Of a DNA stretch of 8,823 bases, positions 1 to 7,244 are shown piece after piece. The DNA is from Eubacteriales bacterium (GTDB lineage: Bacteria > Bacillota > Clostridia > Oscillospirales > Oscillospiraceae): contig JAUMXS010000052.1 in NCBI GenBank assembly GCA_030528965.1, forward strand, positions 1 through 8,823, in the 5' to 3' direction. The notes under the pieces were generated by a model. It saw nothing but the letters and a program-made list of their open reading frames with translations. It was not told the DNA's origin and did not search any database. How positions within the stretch are numbered: the stretch's first letter is position 1; each line of letters begins with the position of its first letter. The position numbers and the translations under genes were made by a program.

Positions 1-332
1 GCAGAAGTGTGTCCAGCACATCGTCCGAAGGCGGAACCTCTTCCAGTGCTTCGTCCCACAGTTCCCGCGGAACACGCCGCCGAAACAGTTCTGACTCGAT
101 TCGTTTACGGCCGCAGCCTTTAGCGGCGTAATGCCGGGCTACCAGCCCGGCATAGCGCCTGTCATTTAAAAATCCAAGCTCCGTGAGCCGCTCTACTGCG
201 GCCTCGGCATCTTCCCGGGATTCACCCTTTTCCACGAGCTTTTCCAGAAGCTCTAAGCACGCATAATCCCGTTTGTCCAGCATGCGCAGGGCGCGCTGCT
301 TCGCAGTGCCTTCTGTGCTGTTCTGCGATTTT

Positions 333-349
<17 letters not shown>
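1..349 (-). CDS. recX: Regulatory protein RecX (3'-truncated by window edge)
   Basis: RecX binds RecA filaments and usually limits their extension and activity. The first 116 residues are present and the C-terminus lies beyond position 1. The ATG at 347-349 opens a frame that overlaps the end of recA by 17 nt. No Shine-Dalgarno sequence is visible upstream, which fits translational coupling to recA. The translation shows the three-helix RecX pattern: [19 protein letters not shown] near residues 20-38, [17 protein letters not shown] near 58-74, and [20 protein letters not shown] near 78-97. The basic repeat helices and the 'L-x-D-x-R-Y-A' signature are typical of the family. Its position directly after recA is the classical recA-recX arrangement. 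The ID is close to certain; full length cannot be judged. Confidence 0.94.
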
Positions 350-1433
<1,084 letters not shown>

Positions 1434-1504
1434 AACAGAAACCTCTTGTATTTAAAAAATTCTTTTACAAAGTAATGAGCAGCATAGGCTGCAAGATCAT
1501 AGAC

Positions 1505-2362
1505 CTATCGCTTGCCTGCAACAACACGATCTATATCCCCTGTGTCACGAAAACATGCTGTCCCGTGCAGACCGGCAAGGAGCATGAGCCTTCGCACGTC
1601 CTCGGCCTGCGTTTCACCTACTTCAAACAGAATATGTCCGCCGTTGCGCAGAAGGGGCAGCCAGTTTGAAAGAATGGCCCGGTAAAACCGCAGTCCATCC
1701 TCGCCGCCGTCCAGAGCCAGATGCGGTTCATAATCTCGCACGGACACATCAAGCTCCCTGAGTTCTTCCGTTGCAATATAGGGAGGATTGGATACGATCA
1801 GATCAAAGCTTCCCAGCTGCACGGAAGGAGGCTGCAGAGCGTCTGTTTCAAGACAGCTTATACGATTCTCAAGATGGTTGAGCTCGATGTTTTTCTGACA
1901 GACGATCAACGCTTCCTTGCTGATATCTGCGAGGACAACGTTTGCGCTGGGCAGAGAATGGGCCAGAGCACAGCCAACACAGCCGCTGCCTGCGCAGAGG
2001 TCCAGGATCCGGGCGCCCGTTTCACGCCCCTGCAGGCACTCCAGTGCGGTTTGTACAAGCAGTTCCGTGTCCATCCGGGGAATGAGAACGGAGGGGTTCA
2101 CATAGAAAGGAAGCCCGAAAAACTCCCAGCTTTTTGTAATATAGGCAGCCGGTTCACCCGCAAGTCTGCGGTTTAACAGTTCCTCCACGCGCTCAGCGAT
2201 CTCATCGGTCGTATAGAGACGAAGCTCACAGAGCAGCGTTTCCATCCTCTTTTCAGCGGCATAGGCGACGAGGAGACGCGCTTCCAAAGCATGAGCCTCC
2301 ACACCGGCATCCCGCAGAGAGCGCCGGACGTGTAAATACAGATCATTATAAGTCTTAGCCAA
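1505..2362 (-). CDS. prmC: Release factor glutamine N5-methyltransferase PrmC
   Basis: PrmC (HemK) is a cytoplasmic enzyme that transfers a methyl group from S-adenosylmethionine to the glutamine of the GGQ motif in peptide release factors RF1 and RF2, raising termination efficiency. The 285-residue protein has the family's N-terminal helical domain, the link segment PAAYITKSWEFFGLPFYV (71-88) and LIPRMDTE (93-100; the family usually has RPETE). The SAM-binding motif DLCAGSG is at 121-127 and the catalytic NPPY at 192-195. The start is TTG at 2360-2362. No ATG lies nearby in frame, and AAAGGA sits 9 nt upstream. In many Firmicutes prfA (RF1) adjoins prmC; here recA follows instead, after 71 nt. 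The DUF1385 gene upstream ends 26 nt before the start, so the two are probably cotranscribed. Confidence 0.96.
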   Translation of the reverse strand: MAKTYNDLYLHVRRSLRDAGVEAHALEARLLVAYAAEKRMETLLCELRLYTTDEIAERVEELLNRRLAGEPAAYITKSWEFFGLPFYVNPSVLIPRMDTELLVQTALECLQGRETGARILDLCAGSGCVGCALAHSLPSANVVLADISKEALIVCQKNIELNHLENRISCLETDALQPPSVQLGSFDLIVSNPPYIATEELRELDVSVRDYEPHLALDGGEDGLRFYRAILSNWLPLLRNGGHILFEVGETQAEDVRRLMLLAGLHGTACFRDTGDIDRVVAGKR

Positions 2363-2371
2363 AAGCTTTTA

Positions 2372-2377
2372 TCCTTT
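2372..2377 (-). promoter_or_regulatory. Ribosome binding site deciding the TTG start of prmC
   Basis: AAAGGA on the minus strand lies 9 nt upstream of the TTG codon. The next in-frame methionine is M40, inside the conserved N-terminal domain, so this site supports the rare TTG start. Confidence 0.75.
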
Positions 2378-2388
2378 CGAATGCCCTG

Positions 2389-3336
2389 TCACCAGGAATC
2401 ACTGCCGGGGGCATTGGGAAGAACAAGCTTCAGCGCCGTGATGGCGATTTCCAGCATTTCGTCGTTGGGTTCGGCGGTAGTCAGGTGCTGGAGGGCTTTG
2501 CCCGGGGCGGAAATGATACGTGTGAACGCATTGTCATATCTTCCGGCCAGCTTGATAAGCTCGTAACTGATGCCCACGATGATCGGCAGGAGCAGCAGAT
2601 GCAGGCCCAGACGCTCCAGCGTGCTCTCCGTGGTGATGAGAGAGAATACAACGATGCTCACAAAAACGACGAGGAACAAAAAACTGGTGCCGCACCGGGG
2701 ATGGAATCGGGATTCGGTTCTGGCATTTTCGACGGTCAGTTCTTTTCCGTGTTCATAGCAGAAAATGGTCTTATGCTCCGCGCCGTGATACATCCAGACG
2801 CGCCGAATATCCGGCAGGCGCGAGCAGAGCCAAAGATATGAAAGGAAAATGACCAGTCTGAAGACTCCTTCCGCAAGACCGCGGAAAATATGGAGCGGAA
2901 CCAGCTTGTTAAGCAGCCCGGCAAGCAGCGTCGGAAGGACCGCAAATAATCCCACAGCCAGCAAAATGCCGAGAGCAACAGAAACAAGGATGATGAGCTT
3001 TTCCGCCCGGTCGTCCGGGAAGTGCTTCTGCAGCCATAGATCCAGCTTGTCGGGTTCGCCCTGCTCATCCTCCGGAAGCTGTTCCGCAGACCACATGAGA
3101 GCCGAAACGCCCTTGATCATCGAATCCAGAAAGTTTACAACGCCGCGAATGAAAGGAAGACCCAGAAAAGGATATTTTTCCTTGACGAGTTTGAGTTCTT
3201 CTACCTTTGTCACAAAGCCGTTTCCGTCGCCGCGGCATACGATAGCCTGCCGGTCGACACCGCGCATAAGGATGCCTTCCATAAGGGCTTGTCCGCCGAT
3301 ACTGGTACGGAAACAGACGGTTTCTTTTTCTGCCAT
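2389..3336 (-). CDS. DUF1385 (YqhQ-like) multi-pass membrane protein
   Basis: This protein belongs to the DUF1385/YqhQ family (COG3872), sometimes labelled a predicted metal-dependent enzyme; its reaction is not established to my knowledge. The N-terminal SIGGQALMEGILMRG (12-26) is the family signature. Likely membrane segments are at about 114-142, 156-172, 218-235 and 244-263. Conserved polar motifs HGAEHKT (184-190) and HPRCGTSF (212-219) lie between segments and could bind a metal. The C-terminal APGKALQHLTTAEP (277-290) is also typical. The length of 315 residues is normal. The ATG is preceded by AAGGAG 11 nt away. The gene lies 62 nt after the histidine kinase and 26 nt before prmC, a linkage seen in many Firmicutes. 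Family assignment is secure; function is unknown. Confidence 0.95.
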   Translation of the reverse strand: MAEKETVCFRTSIGGQALMEGILMRGVDRQAIVCRGDGNGFVTKVEELKLVKEKYPFLGLPFIRGVVNFLDSMIKGVSALMWSAEQLPEDEQGEPDKLDLWLQKHFPDDRAEKLIILVSVALGILLAVGLFAVLPTLLAGLLNKLVPLHIFRGLAEGVFRLVIFLSYLWLCSRLPDIRRVWMYHGAEHKTIFCYEHGKELTVENARTESRFHPRCGTSFLFLVVFVSIVVFSLITTESTLERLGLHLLLLPIIVGISYELIKLAGRYDNAFTRIISAPGKALQHLTTAEPNDEMLEIAITALKLVLPNAPGSDSW

Positions 3337-3398
3337 TCCGGTTTGATCTCCTTACTGAGAATAAAAGTATATAAAAAGTGTAGTGAGTATCTGTGATA

Positions 3399-4805
3399 TT
3401 ACGGGCGCAGCGGGATGCGGACGCTGACAAGCAGTCCGCCGCCGGAGGCATTGGACAGCGTGAGAGTGCCTTTATGACGGGTGACGATCTCGTCACAGAC
3501 GGCAAGCCCGATGCCGCTTCCGCGTTCGCGGGAGGATCCTTTGTAAAAACGTTCCTTGACATGCGGAAGCTCATTCGGGGGGATTCCCGGACCATAATCC
3601 CGGAAAGAAACGATCACGCTTCCCAATCCGCGGGAAAGGGAAACATCGATGCGTTTGCTGTCCCGTCCGTATTTGGAGGCATTGTCAAGAAGGTTGAGGA
3701 ATACCTGTTTCAGTCGCTGGGCATCGCCCACAACGGGCAGAACAGCCTCACGCGGAGGCCTGTATTCCAGCATGATCCCGGCACGGCGGAACAATTCGGC
3801 ATAGGTTGCGAGGGAATCTTCCAGAACCGCCCGCAAATCGATGGTTTCCATGCTGAGGGTAAAGCGCCCGTCCTGCAGCCGGGTGAATTCCAGCAATTCT
3901 TCGACCATCTTGGTGAGACGGGCCGTTTCGCCGGAGATGATCTCCAGTCCGCGCCTCGAATCGCCCTGAATAGTCTCGTCATAGGCAAGTGTTTCGCTCC
4001 AGCCTTTGATAGCGGTGAGCGGCGTGCGCAGTTCATGGGATACGCTGGAGACGAATTCCGTCTGCATTTTGTCCGCACGGCTGATTTTTTCAGACATCTC
4101 ATTGATCGTATCGATGAGTTCACCAATCTCGTCGTCATATTTCTTTTCGAGCTGAATGCCGTAACTTCCTTCGGCAATACGGCGGGCCACACCGGTGAGG
4201 GAACGTATGGGATCGATGATCGTGCGTATAAAGTAAAGGTTCGAAAGCAGGACCAGAAGAGTAACAGCCAGTCCCACACAGGCGGCCACGCCGGAGGAAA
4301 TGCGGATCTGTCTGTCCAGAAGGTGCGTACTTGTGATATAGCGCATGACGCCGACGACGCTGCCGTCGGAATACAAAAGAGGCGCAGAAACGGCCATGAT
4401 TCGTTCGCCGGTGGTGTTGCGTTTGCCGCACCAATAACTGATTTCGCCGGTCTGCAGGGCCTCCTGTACATCGGAGGTGTTGGGAACGGGATCGGCGCTG
4501 ATACCGTAGGAGGATATCTCAACGCGTCCGCTGGTGTTCAGAAACTGCAGTTCCAGCACGTCGCGGTCTTCAAATTCCTGCGTATATTGATGTGCGCTTT
4601 GATAGTACTCCGCGTATGTGCGGGATACATAGCTGGTGAAGAATTCGGAAGCGGTTTTGGCTTTGGATTCCAGAGAAGCACGCATGGAGCTGTAATAGTA
4701 GCCGTGGACAGAAAACGAGAAAGCTACAACAGCGAGCAAGGTCAGCGTGAGGACAACGCCGACCCCGATGAACAGCCAGCGTGTTTTTATACTTCGAAAT
4801 CGCAA
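3399..4805 (-). CDS. Membrane sensor histidine kinase (HAMP-HisKA-HATPase)
   Basis: A two-component sensor kinase of 468 residues that would autophosphorylate on histidine and pass the phosphate to the response regulator encoded 41 nt upstream. Order of parts: transmembrane helix at about 11-31; extracytoplasmic region at about 35-168, ending in a pattern that resembles a small PAS/Cache fold (inference); second helix at about 171-193; HAMP at about 194-246; dimerisation domain with phosphoacceptor H257 in SVSHELRTPL; and the ATPase domain. The ATPase has an N box with N371 and N375, G1 DYGPGI (403-408), F box ERFYKG (418-423) and G2 GSGIGLAV (429-436). All catalytic boxes look intact. The start is TTG: GGGAGGTGA lies 7 nt upstream, and the next methionine (M41) would remove the first membrane helix. 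The general plan resembles PhoR/WalK-type kinases; the stimulus is unknown. Confidence 0.96.
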   Translation of the reverse strand: MRFRSIKTRWLFIGVGVVLTLTLLAVVAFSFSVHGYYYSSMRASLESKAKTASEFFTSYVSRTYAEYYQSAHQYTQEFEDRDVLELQFLNTSGRVEISSYGISADPVPNTSDVQEALQTGEISYWCGKRNTTGERIMAVSAPLLYSDGSVVGVMRYITSTHLLDRQIRISSGVAACVGLAVTLLVLLSNLYFIRTIIDPIRSLTGVARRIAEGSYGIQLEKKYDDEIGELIDTINEMSEKISRADKMQTEFVSSVSHELRTPLTAIKGWSETLAYDETIQGDSRRGLEIISGETARLTKMVEELLEFTRLQDGRFTLSMETIDLRAVLEDSLATYAELFRRAGIMLEYRPPREAVLPVVGDAQRLKQVFLNLLDNASKYGRDSKRIDVSLSRGLGSVIVSFRDYGPGIPPNELPHVKERFYKGSSRERGSGIGLAVCDEIVTRHKGTLTLSNASGGGLLVSVRIPLRP

Positions 4806-4812
4806 TCCAAAC

Positions 4813-4821
4813 TCACCTCCC
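4813..4821 (-). promoter_or_regulatory. Strong ribosome binding site deciding the TTG start of the histidine kinase
   Basis: GGGAGGTGA on the minus strand is nearly a full Shine-Dalgarno complement, placed 7 nt before TTG (4803-4805). A nearby GTG and another TTG in this stretch are out of frame. The strong site makes up for the weak initiation codon. Confidence 0.8.
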
Positions 4822-4846
4822 TCAGGGGATCCGGATGATCACAGAC

Positions 4847-5539
4847 TCAAAAGCCCCATTTATAGCCGAAGCCCCACAAAGTGGTGATGTAGATAGGGGC
4901 AGTGGGATCATCCTCGATTTTGATGCGCAGGCGGCGTATGTTAACGTCTACGACTTTGAGGTCGCCGTAATAGTCCTTTCCCCAGACTTCACTGAGAATA
5001 TCCTCACGGGACAGGGCTTTTCCGGGATTGGCCATGAAATAAAGCATCAGTGCGTATTCGATCTGCGTAAGGCGGATACGCTCGCCGTTCTTTTCCAGTG
5101 TGCGATTGCGGGTGTTCAGGCGGAAGGGACCGTTTTTGAGTTCATCCGGCGGCTGTTCCGTAACGGGCTCGGCATCAAGCCGACGACTCAGCGCATCGAC
5201 ACGTGCGAGCAGTTCCGCGGGAGAGAAAGGTTTGGTCACATAGTCATCGGCTCCGGTCATAAGACCGGTGACTTTATCCATTTCCTGACTTTTTGCGGTG
5301 AGCATGATGATGCCCATGCGGGAACCGGCGGCGCGGATTCGACGGCAGACCTCAAACCCGTCGATACCGGGCAGCATGACGTCCAGAAGAGCCAGAAGAA
5401 TATCCGGGTCGGATTCGATAAGCTCAAGGGCTTGTTCACCGGTTTCGGCTTCGATGGGTTCATAGCCGGAACGGCGAAGGTTAATGACCACAAAGCTTCG
5501 GATGCTGGCTTCATCTTCGAGAACCAGAATTTTTTTCAC
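4847..5539 (-). CDS. OmpR/PhoB-type response regulator
   Basis: A cytoplasmic transcription factor of 230 residues, paired with the histidine kinase that follows after 41 nt. The receiver domain covers about 1-117, with acidic residues D9/E10, phosphoacceptor D53 in LLDVMLPGIDG, T81 in MLTAK, and K103 in VTKPF. The winged-helix DNA-binding domain covers about 135-230, with LTQIEYALMLYFMANPGK, the recognition-helix region VDVNIRRLRIKIE (197-209), and the wing ITTLWGFGYKW (218-228). All residues needed for phosphorylation are present. The start is GTG at 5537-5539, with AAAGGA 10 nt upstream and the family-typical N-terminus KKILVLEDE directly after it. It follows the lipoprotein by 52 nt with no terminator, so the three genes are probably one operon. 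The regulon is unknown. Confidence 0.97.
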   Translation of the reverse strand: MKKILVLEDEASIRSFVVINLRRSGYEPIEAETGEQALELIESDPDILLALLDVMLPGIDGFEVCRRIRAAGSRMGIIMLTAKSQEMDKVTGLMTGADDYVTKPFSPAELLARVDALSRRLDAEPVTEQPPDELKNGPFRLNTRNRTLEKNGERIRLTQIEYALMLYFMANPGKALSREDILSEVWGKDYYGDLKVVDVNIRRLRIKIEDDPTAPIYITTLWGFGYKWGF

Positions 5540-5549
5540 AGAATACGTT

Positions 5550-5555
5550 TCCTTT
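5550..5555 (-). promoter_or_regulatory. Ribosome binding site supporting the GTG start of the response regulator
   Basis: AAAGGA on the minus strand lies 10 nt before GTG. The coding frame begins with the usual receiver-domain opening immediately after this codon, so no other start is plausible. Confidence 0.7.
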
Positions 5556-5591
5556 CTGACCGGACAAGCATAAGCGGGGCGGCGGGATGAG

Positions 5592-6926
5592 TTAATTTGT
5601 CAGGCTTGTCATCCATTCGGAATAAATGAGTCGGAAATTGGCTTTGACATCCTCCGCCGTGAAAGCATTCGGGTCATTGGGGGCGTCGGAGGTGTAGAGT
5701 ATCTTGGCAGCATAGAGAGTCGTGCTTTCATCCCGGAGCAAGAATCGACCGTGGAGCTGAGCACGTTCCCGGCGGTTTTCACCGGTAAGGGTATAAATGG
5801 CAAGGAAATCGCGGATCTCGTCGGTTTGCGGATCCGCAGTGGACAGAATGACTGCCCGTTCTCCGGAGGCACCCTCTTCCCGACGTACACTCAGGTTTTC
5901 GCGCCAGCTTTCCTTCAGCAGGAGATACCAGCCGTCAGATTGGTTATGGTAAGTCGATACGTCCGGCGTGCGTATACCGGCACTGTCATATCCGTACCAG
6001 GTGATCGCGGCATGGGAGGCGCCGTCTGACTGCGGATACAGAGAAACGGGAACGGGTATCTCAATGTAATTGTCATCGTCCACATCAAAACAGTAAATGT
6101 TATCCCGACGGAGAGTATTGGAAATGCCGGAGTTCATATCCTGCGAGAGATTTTTGAGTCGGCCGCGGCGGCTTACGAACAGGTCGGTGACGAGCCAGCC
6201 TTCCTCATATTTGGATTCAATATAAAGAACGGGCATATCTTCGGCAAGTGTGCCGATGCGGATCCGTTCAATGGAGCGTACCCCGGTGGAAAAGAGCGCA
6301 GACGAGAGAATCGCTTCTCCGTTCCCGGAGAATGAAAACATATCGACGACGCCTCCCTCGGCGGCGTCAAAGCGGATGGCAAGAAGTTCGACATTTCCGC
6401 TGACATCCATGTCACAGACAGTAAATTCGGTGCAGTCAACGGTGAGCAGCTGATTGCCGCCCCAGCCCTCCATGGAATAGACACAGAGCATACGCAGACC
6501 GGATCCGATTTGCCAGGAGACAAGGAGCTCGCTCACGCCGCTTCCGGTCAGGTCGGCATATTCTACACTGCTGATAGAGGTGCCGTGGCCTTCGATCACC
6601 AGCGTTTGGGAATAGACGCCGTCGGTGGCACAGTACACGCAAATACGAAGATTCTGGTCGGCGTCACGAAGAAAGGCAAAGGCTTCGTCCGTATCATCGT
6701 TGTCAAGGTCGATGAGCTGAACGGATTGCCGATAACTGCCGCCGATGGGAGCCGCGTACTCGCAGCCGCCGGCGATCTCTGCATCGATCAGCGACTGAAG
6801 CTGGAGATATTCCACGGCCGGTTCCGGAAGACTGTAGAGTTCCTCCAGAGCAACACCGAAACAGCCGGAAAGCATCAGGAGAATGACAGCGAGGACCCCG
6901 ACTAGAAGCTGTTTTTTTCTCCGCAT
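5592..6926 (-). CDS. Predicted lipoprotein with repeated calcium-loop-like motifs
   Basis: I do not recognise a named family. The 444-residue product starts with a lipoprotein signal: basic MRRKK, a hydrophobic stretch, then lipobox LSGC with the lipidated cysteine at C22, so it should be anchored outside the cytoplasmic membrane. Four segments look like acidic metal-binding loops followed by a strand: DLDNDDTDE (73-81), DLTGSGVSE (125-133), DMDVSGNVE (172-180) and DVDDDNYIE (281-289). A degenerate copy, TLAEDMPVLYIE, begins near 226. The spacing of about 47-56 residues resembles FG-GAP/VCBS-type beta-propeller blades (inference). An upstream GTG (6933-6935) would add three residues, but it lies inside the Shine-Dalgarno GGCGGTGA. 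The ATG at 6924-6926 is 5 nt beyond that site and is preferred. It leads the operon with the response regulator and kinase, suggesting an accessory role in sensing (inference). Confidence 0.86.
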   Translation of the reverse strand: MRRKKQLLVGVLAVILLMLSGCFGVALEELYSLPEPAVEYLQLQSLIDAEIAGGCEYAAPIGGSYRQSVQLIDLDNDDTDEAFAFLRDADQNLRICVYCATDGVYSQTLVIEGHGTSISSVEYADLTGSGVSELLVSWQIGSGLRMLCVYSMEGWGGNQLLTVDCTEFTVCDMDVSGNVELLAIRFDAAEGGVVDMFSFSGNGEAILSSALFSTGVRSIERIRIGTLAEDMPVLYIESKYEEGWLVTDLFVSRRGRLKNLSQDMNSGISNTLRRDNIYCFDVDDDNYIEIPVPVSLYPQSDGASHAAITWYGYDSAGIRTPDVSTYHNQSDGWYLLLKESWRENLSVRREEGASGERAVILSTADPQTDEIRDFLAIYTLTGENRRERAQLHGRFLLRDESTTLYAAKILYTSDAPNDPNAFTAEDVKANFRLIYSEWMTSLTN

Positions 6927-6968
6927 GTCATTCACCGCCTTTCCATGAAATGGGCCTTCGCATCCTTA

Positions 6969-6983
6969 TAATATTTCATATTA
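6969..6983. promoter_or_regulatory. Perfect inverted repeat over the predicted lipoprotein transcription start (possible operator)
   Basis: TAATATTTCATATTA has perfect 6-bp arms around a 3-nt centre. It begins at the last base of the predicted minus-strand -10 and covers the expected start site, a common place for a repressor operator. It shares only part of the PerR-box pattern (TTATAATnATTATAA). AT-rich palindromes of this size also arise by chance. Confidence 0.3.
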
Positions 6984-6991
6984 GTATATCA
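6983..6991 (-). promoter_or_regulatory. Probable extended -10 promoter of the lipoprotein-RR-HK operon
   Basis: On the minus strand the sequence reads TGATATACT, an extended -10 (TG-n-TATACT). It would start transcription near 6976, about 50 nt before the lipoprotein ATG. The -35 region at the right distance (TTCCAT) is poor, so the assignment rests on the extended -10 alone. Confidence 0.42.
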
Positions 6992-7099
6992 CAGTCTGCA
7001 TCAAAATGGAATAGTTTTTCTGCTTCCCAAACGGCTTCCCCGGCAGTATTTTAAAGGCTCTTTTTTAGATCCGCGCTGCAGAGTGACACAGGCTTTTTA

Positions 7100-7128
7100 T
7101 TGACAGATGAGGAAAAGATGACTATACT
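7100..7128 (+). promoter_or_regulatory. Near-consensus sigma-A promoter of the rubrerythrin gene
   Basis: A perfect -35 TTGACA (7100-7105), a 17-nt spacer and -10 TATACT (7123-7128, one mismatch to TATAAT) face rubrerythrin. Transcription should begin near 7135, giving a leader of about 110 nt before the ATG. A T-rich run lies just upstream of the -35. The match to consensus predicts high basal expression. Confidence 0.82.
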
Positions 7129-7180
7129 GAAAGGCGTGTAAACCCGCTGTGGATGGCATTTTTTGCGGCCGGAACGGCGT

Positions 7181-7190
7181 GTTTATAAAC
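7181..7190. repeat. 10-bp palindrome in the rubrerythrin leader
   Basis: GTTTATAAAC is self-complementary and lies about 46 nt into the predicted leader. Its flanks do not extend the symmetry. It might be a protein-binding site, but its length alone is weak support. Confidence 0.2.
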
Positions 7191-7229
7191 GGAATAACAA
7201 AGCCTTTTGAATTAAGCTGAAAAAACGGG

Positions 7230-7235
7230 AAGGAG
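7230..7235 (+). promoter_or_regulatory. Ribosome binding site of rubrerythrin
   Basis: AAGGAG lies 9 nt before the ATG at 7245. It fixes the start at the beginning of the N-terminal CxxC iron-binding domain. Confidence 0.85.
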
Positions 7236-7244
7236 ATCGTTATA

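Larger units (their letters stand above)
6927..7244. other. Divergent intergenic region between the lipoprotein operon and rubrerythrin
   Basis: This gene-free stretch of 318 nt separates two divergent transcription units. It holds a near-consensus promoter for rubrerythrin, a probable extended -10 promoter for the lipoprotein operon, a perfect 15-bp inverted repeat (6969-6983), and a 10-bp palindrome GTTTATAAAC (7181-7190) in the rubrerythrin leader. Between about 7010 and 7095 I see nothing convincing, only a short direct repeat of GCTTCCC at 7022 and 7034. No small coding sequence or known RNA was recognised. Confidence 0.8.

Noticed and set aside
1446..1470. Inverted repeat TTGTA...TACAA upstream of recA
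   Set aside because: Only 5-bp arms with a 15-nt AT-rich spacer. It does not match the LexA box and is likely chance.
3366..3371. TATACT on the minus strand in the gap before the DUF1385 gene
   Set aside because: It could be a -10, but there is no acceptable -35 and no TG extension, so I do not call a promoter.
3393..4838. A 481-codon open frame on the plus strand, antisense to the histidine kinase
   Set aside because: The opposite strand encodes every histidine-kinase motif. The antisense product shows no recognisable domain, and the opening is a by-product of GC-rich codon usage.
4781..5590. A 269-codon plus-strand frame antisense to the response regulator
   Set aside because: It lies opposite a complete receiver plus winged-helix protein and has no domain or ribosome binding site of note.
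6933..6935. GTG as the lipoprotein start
   Set aside because: The codon lies inside the Shine-Dalgarno GGCGGTGA. The ATG 9 nt later has ideal 5-nt spacing and gives a cleaner signal peptide.
6966..6983. Possible PerR box near the lipoprotein promoter
   Set aside because: One half resembles TTATAAT, but the second half does not. It is also about 130 bp upstream of the rubrerythrin -10 and cannot be assigned to that gene.
7022..7040. Direct repeat of GCTTCCC in the divergent intergenic region
   Set aside because: Two 7-bp copies 12 nt apart, not linked to any promoter element; expected by chance.
7130..7207. Long-range pairing of AAAGGC with GCCTTT closing the rubrerythrin leader (riboswitch-like)
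   Set aside because: The first arm starts before the predicted transcription start, and the interior shows no known riboswitch pattern.
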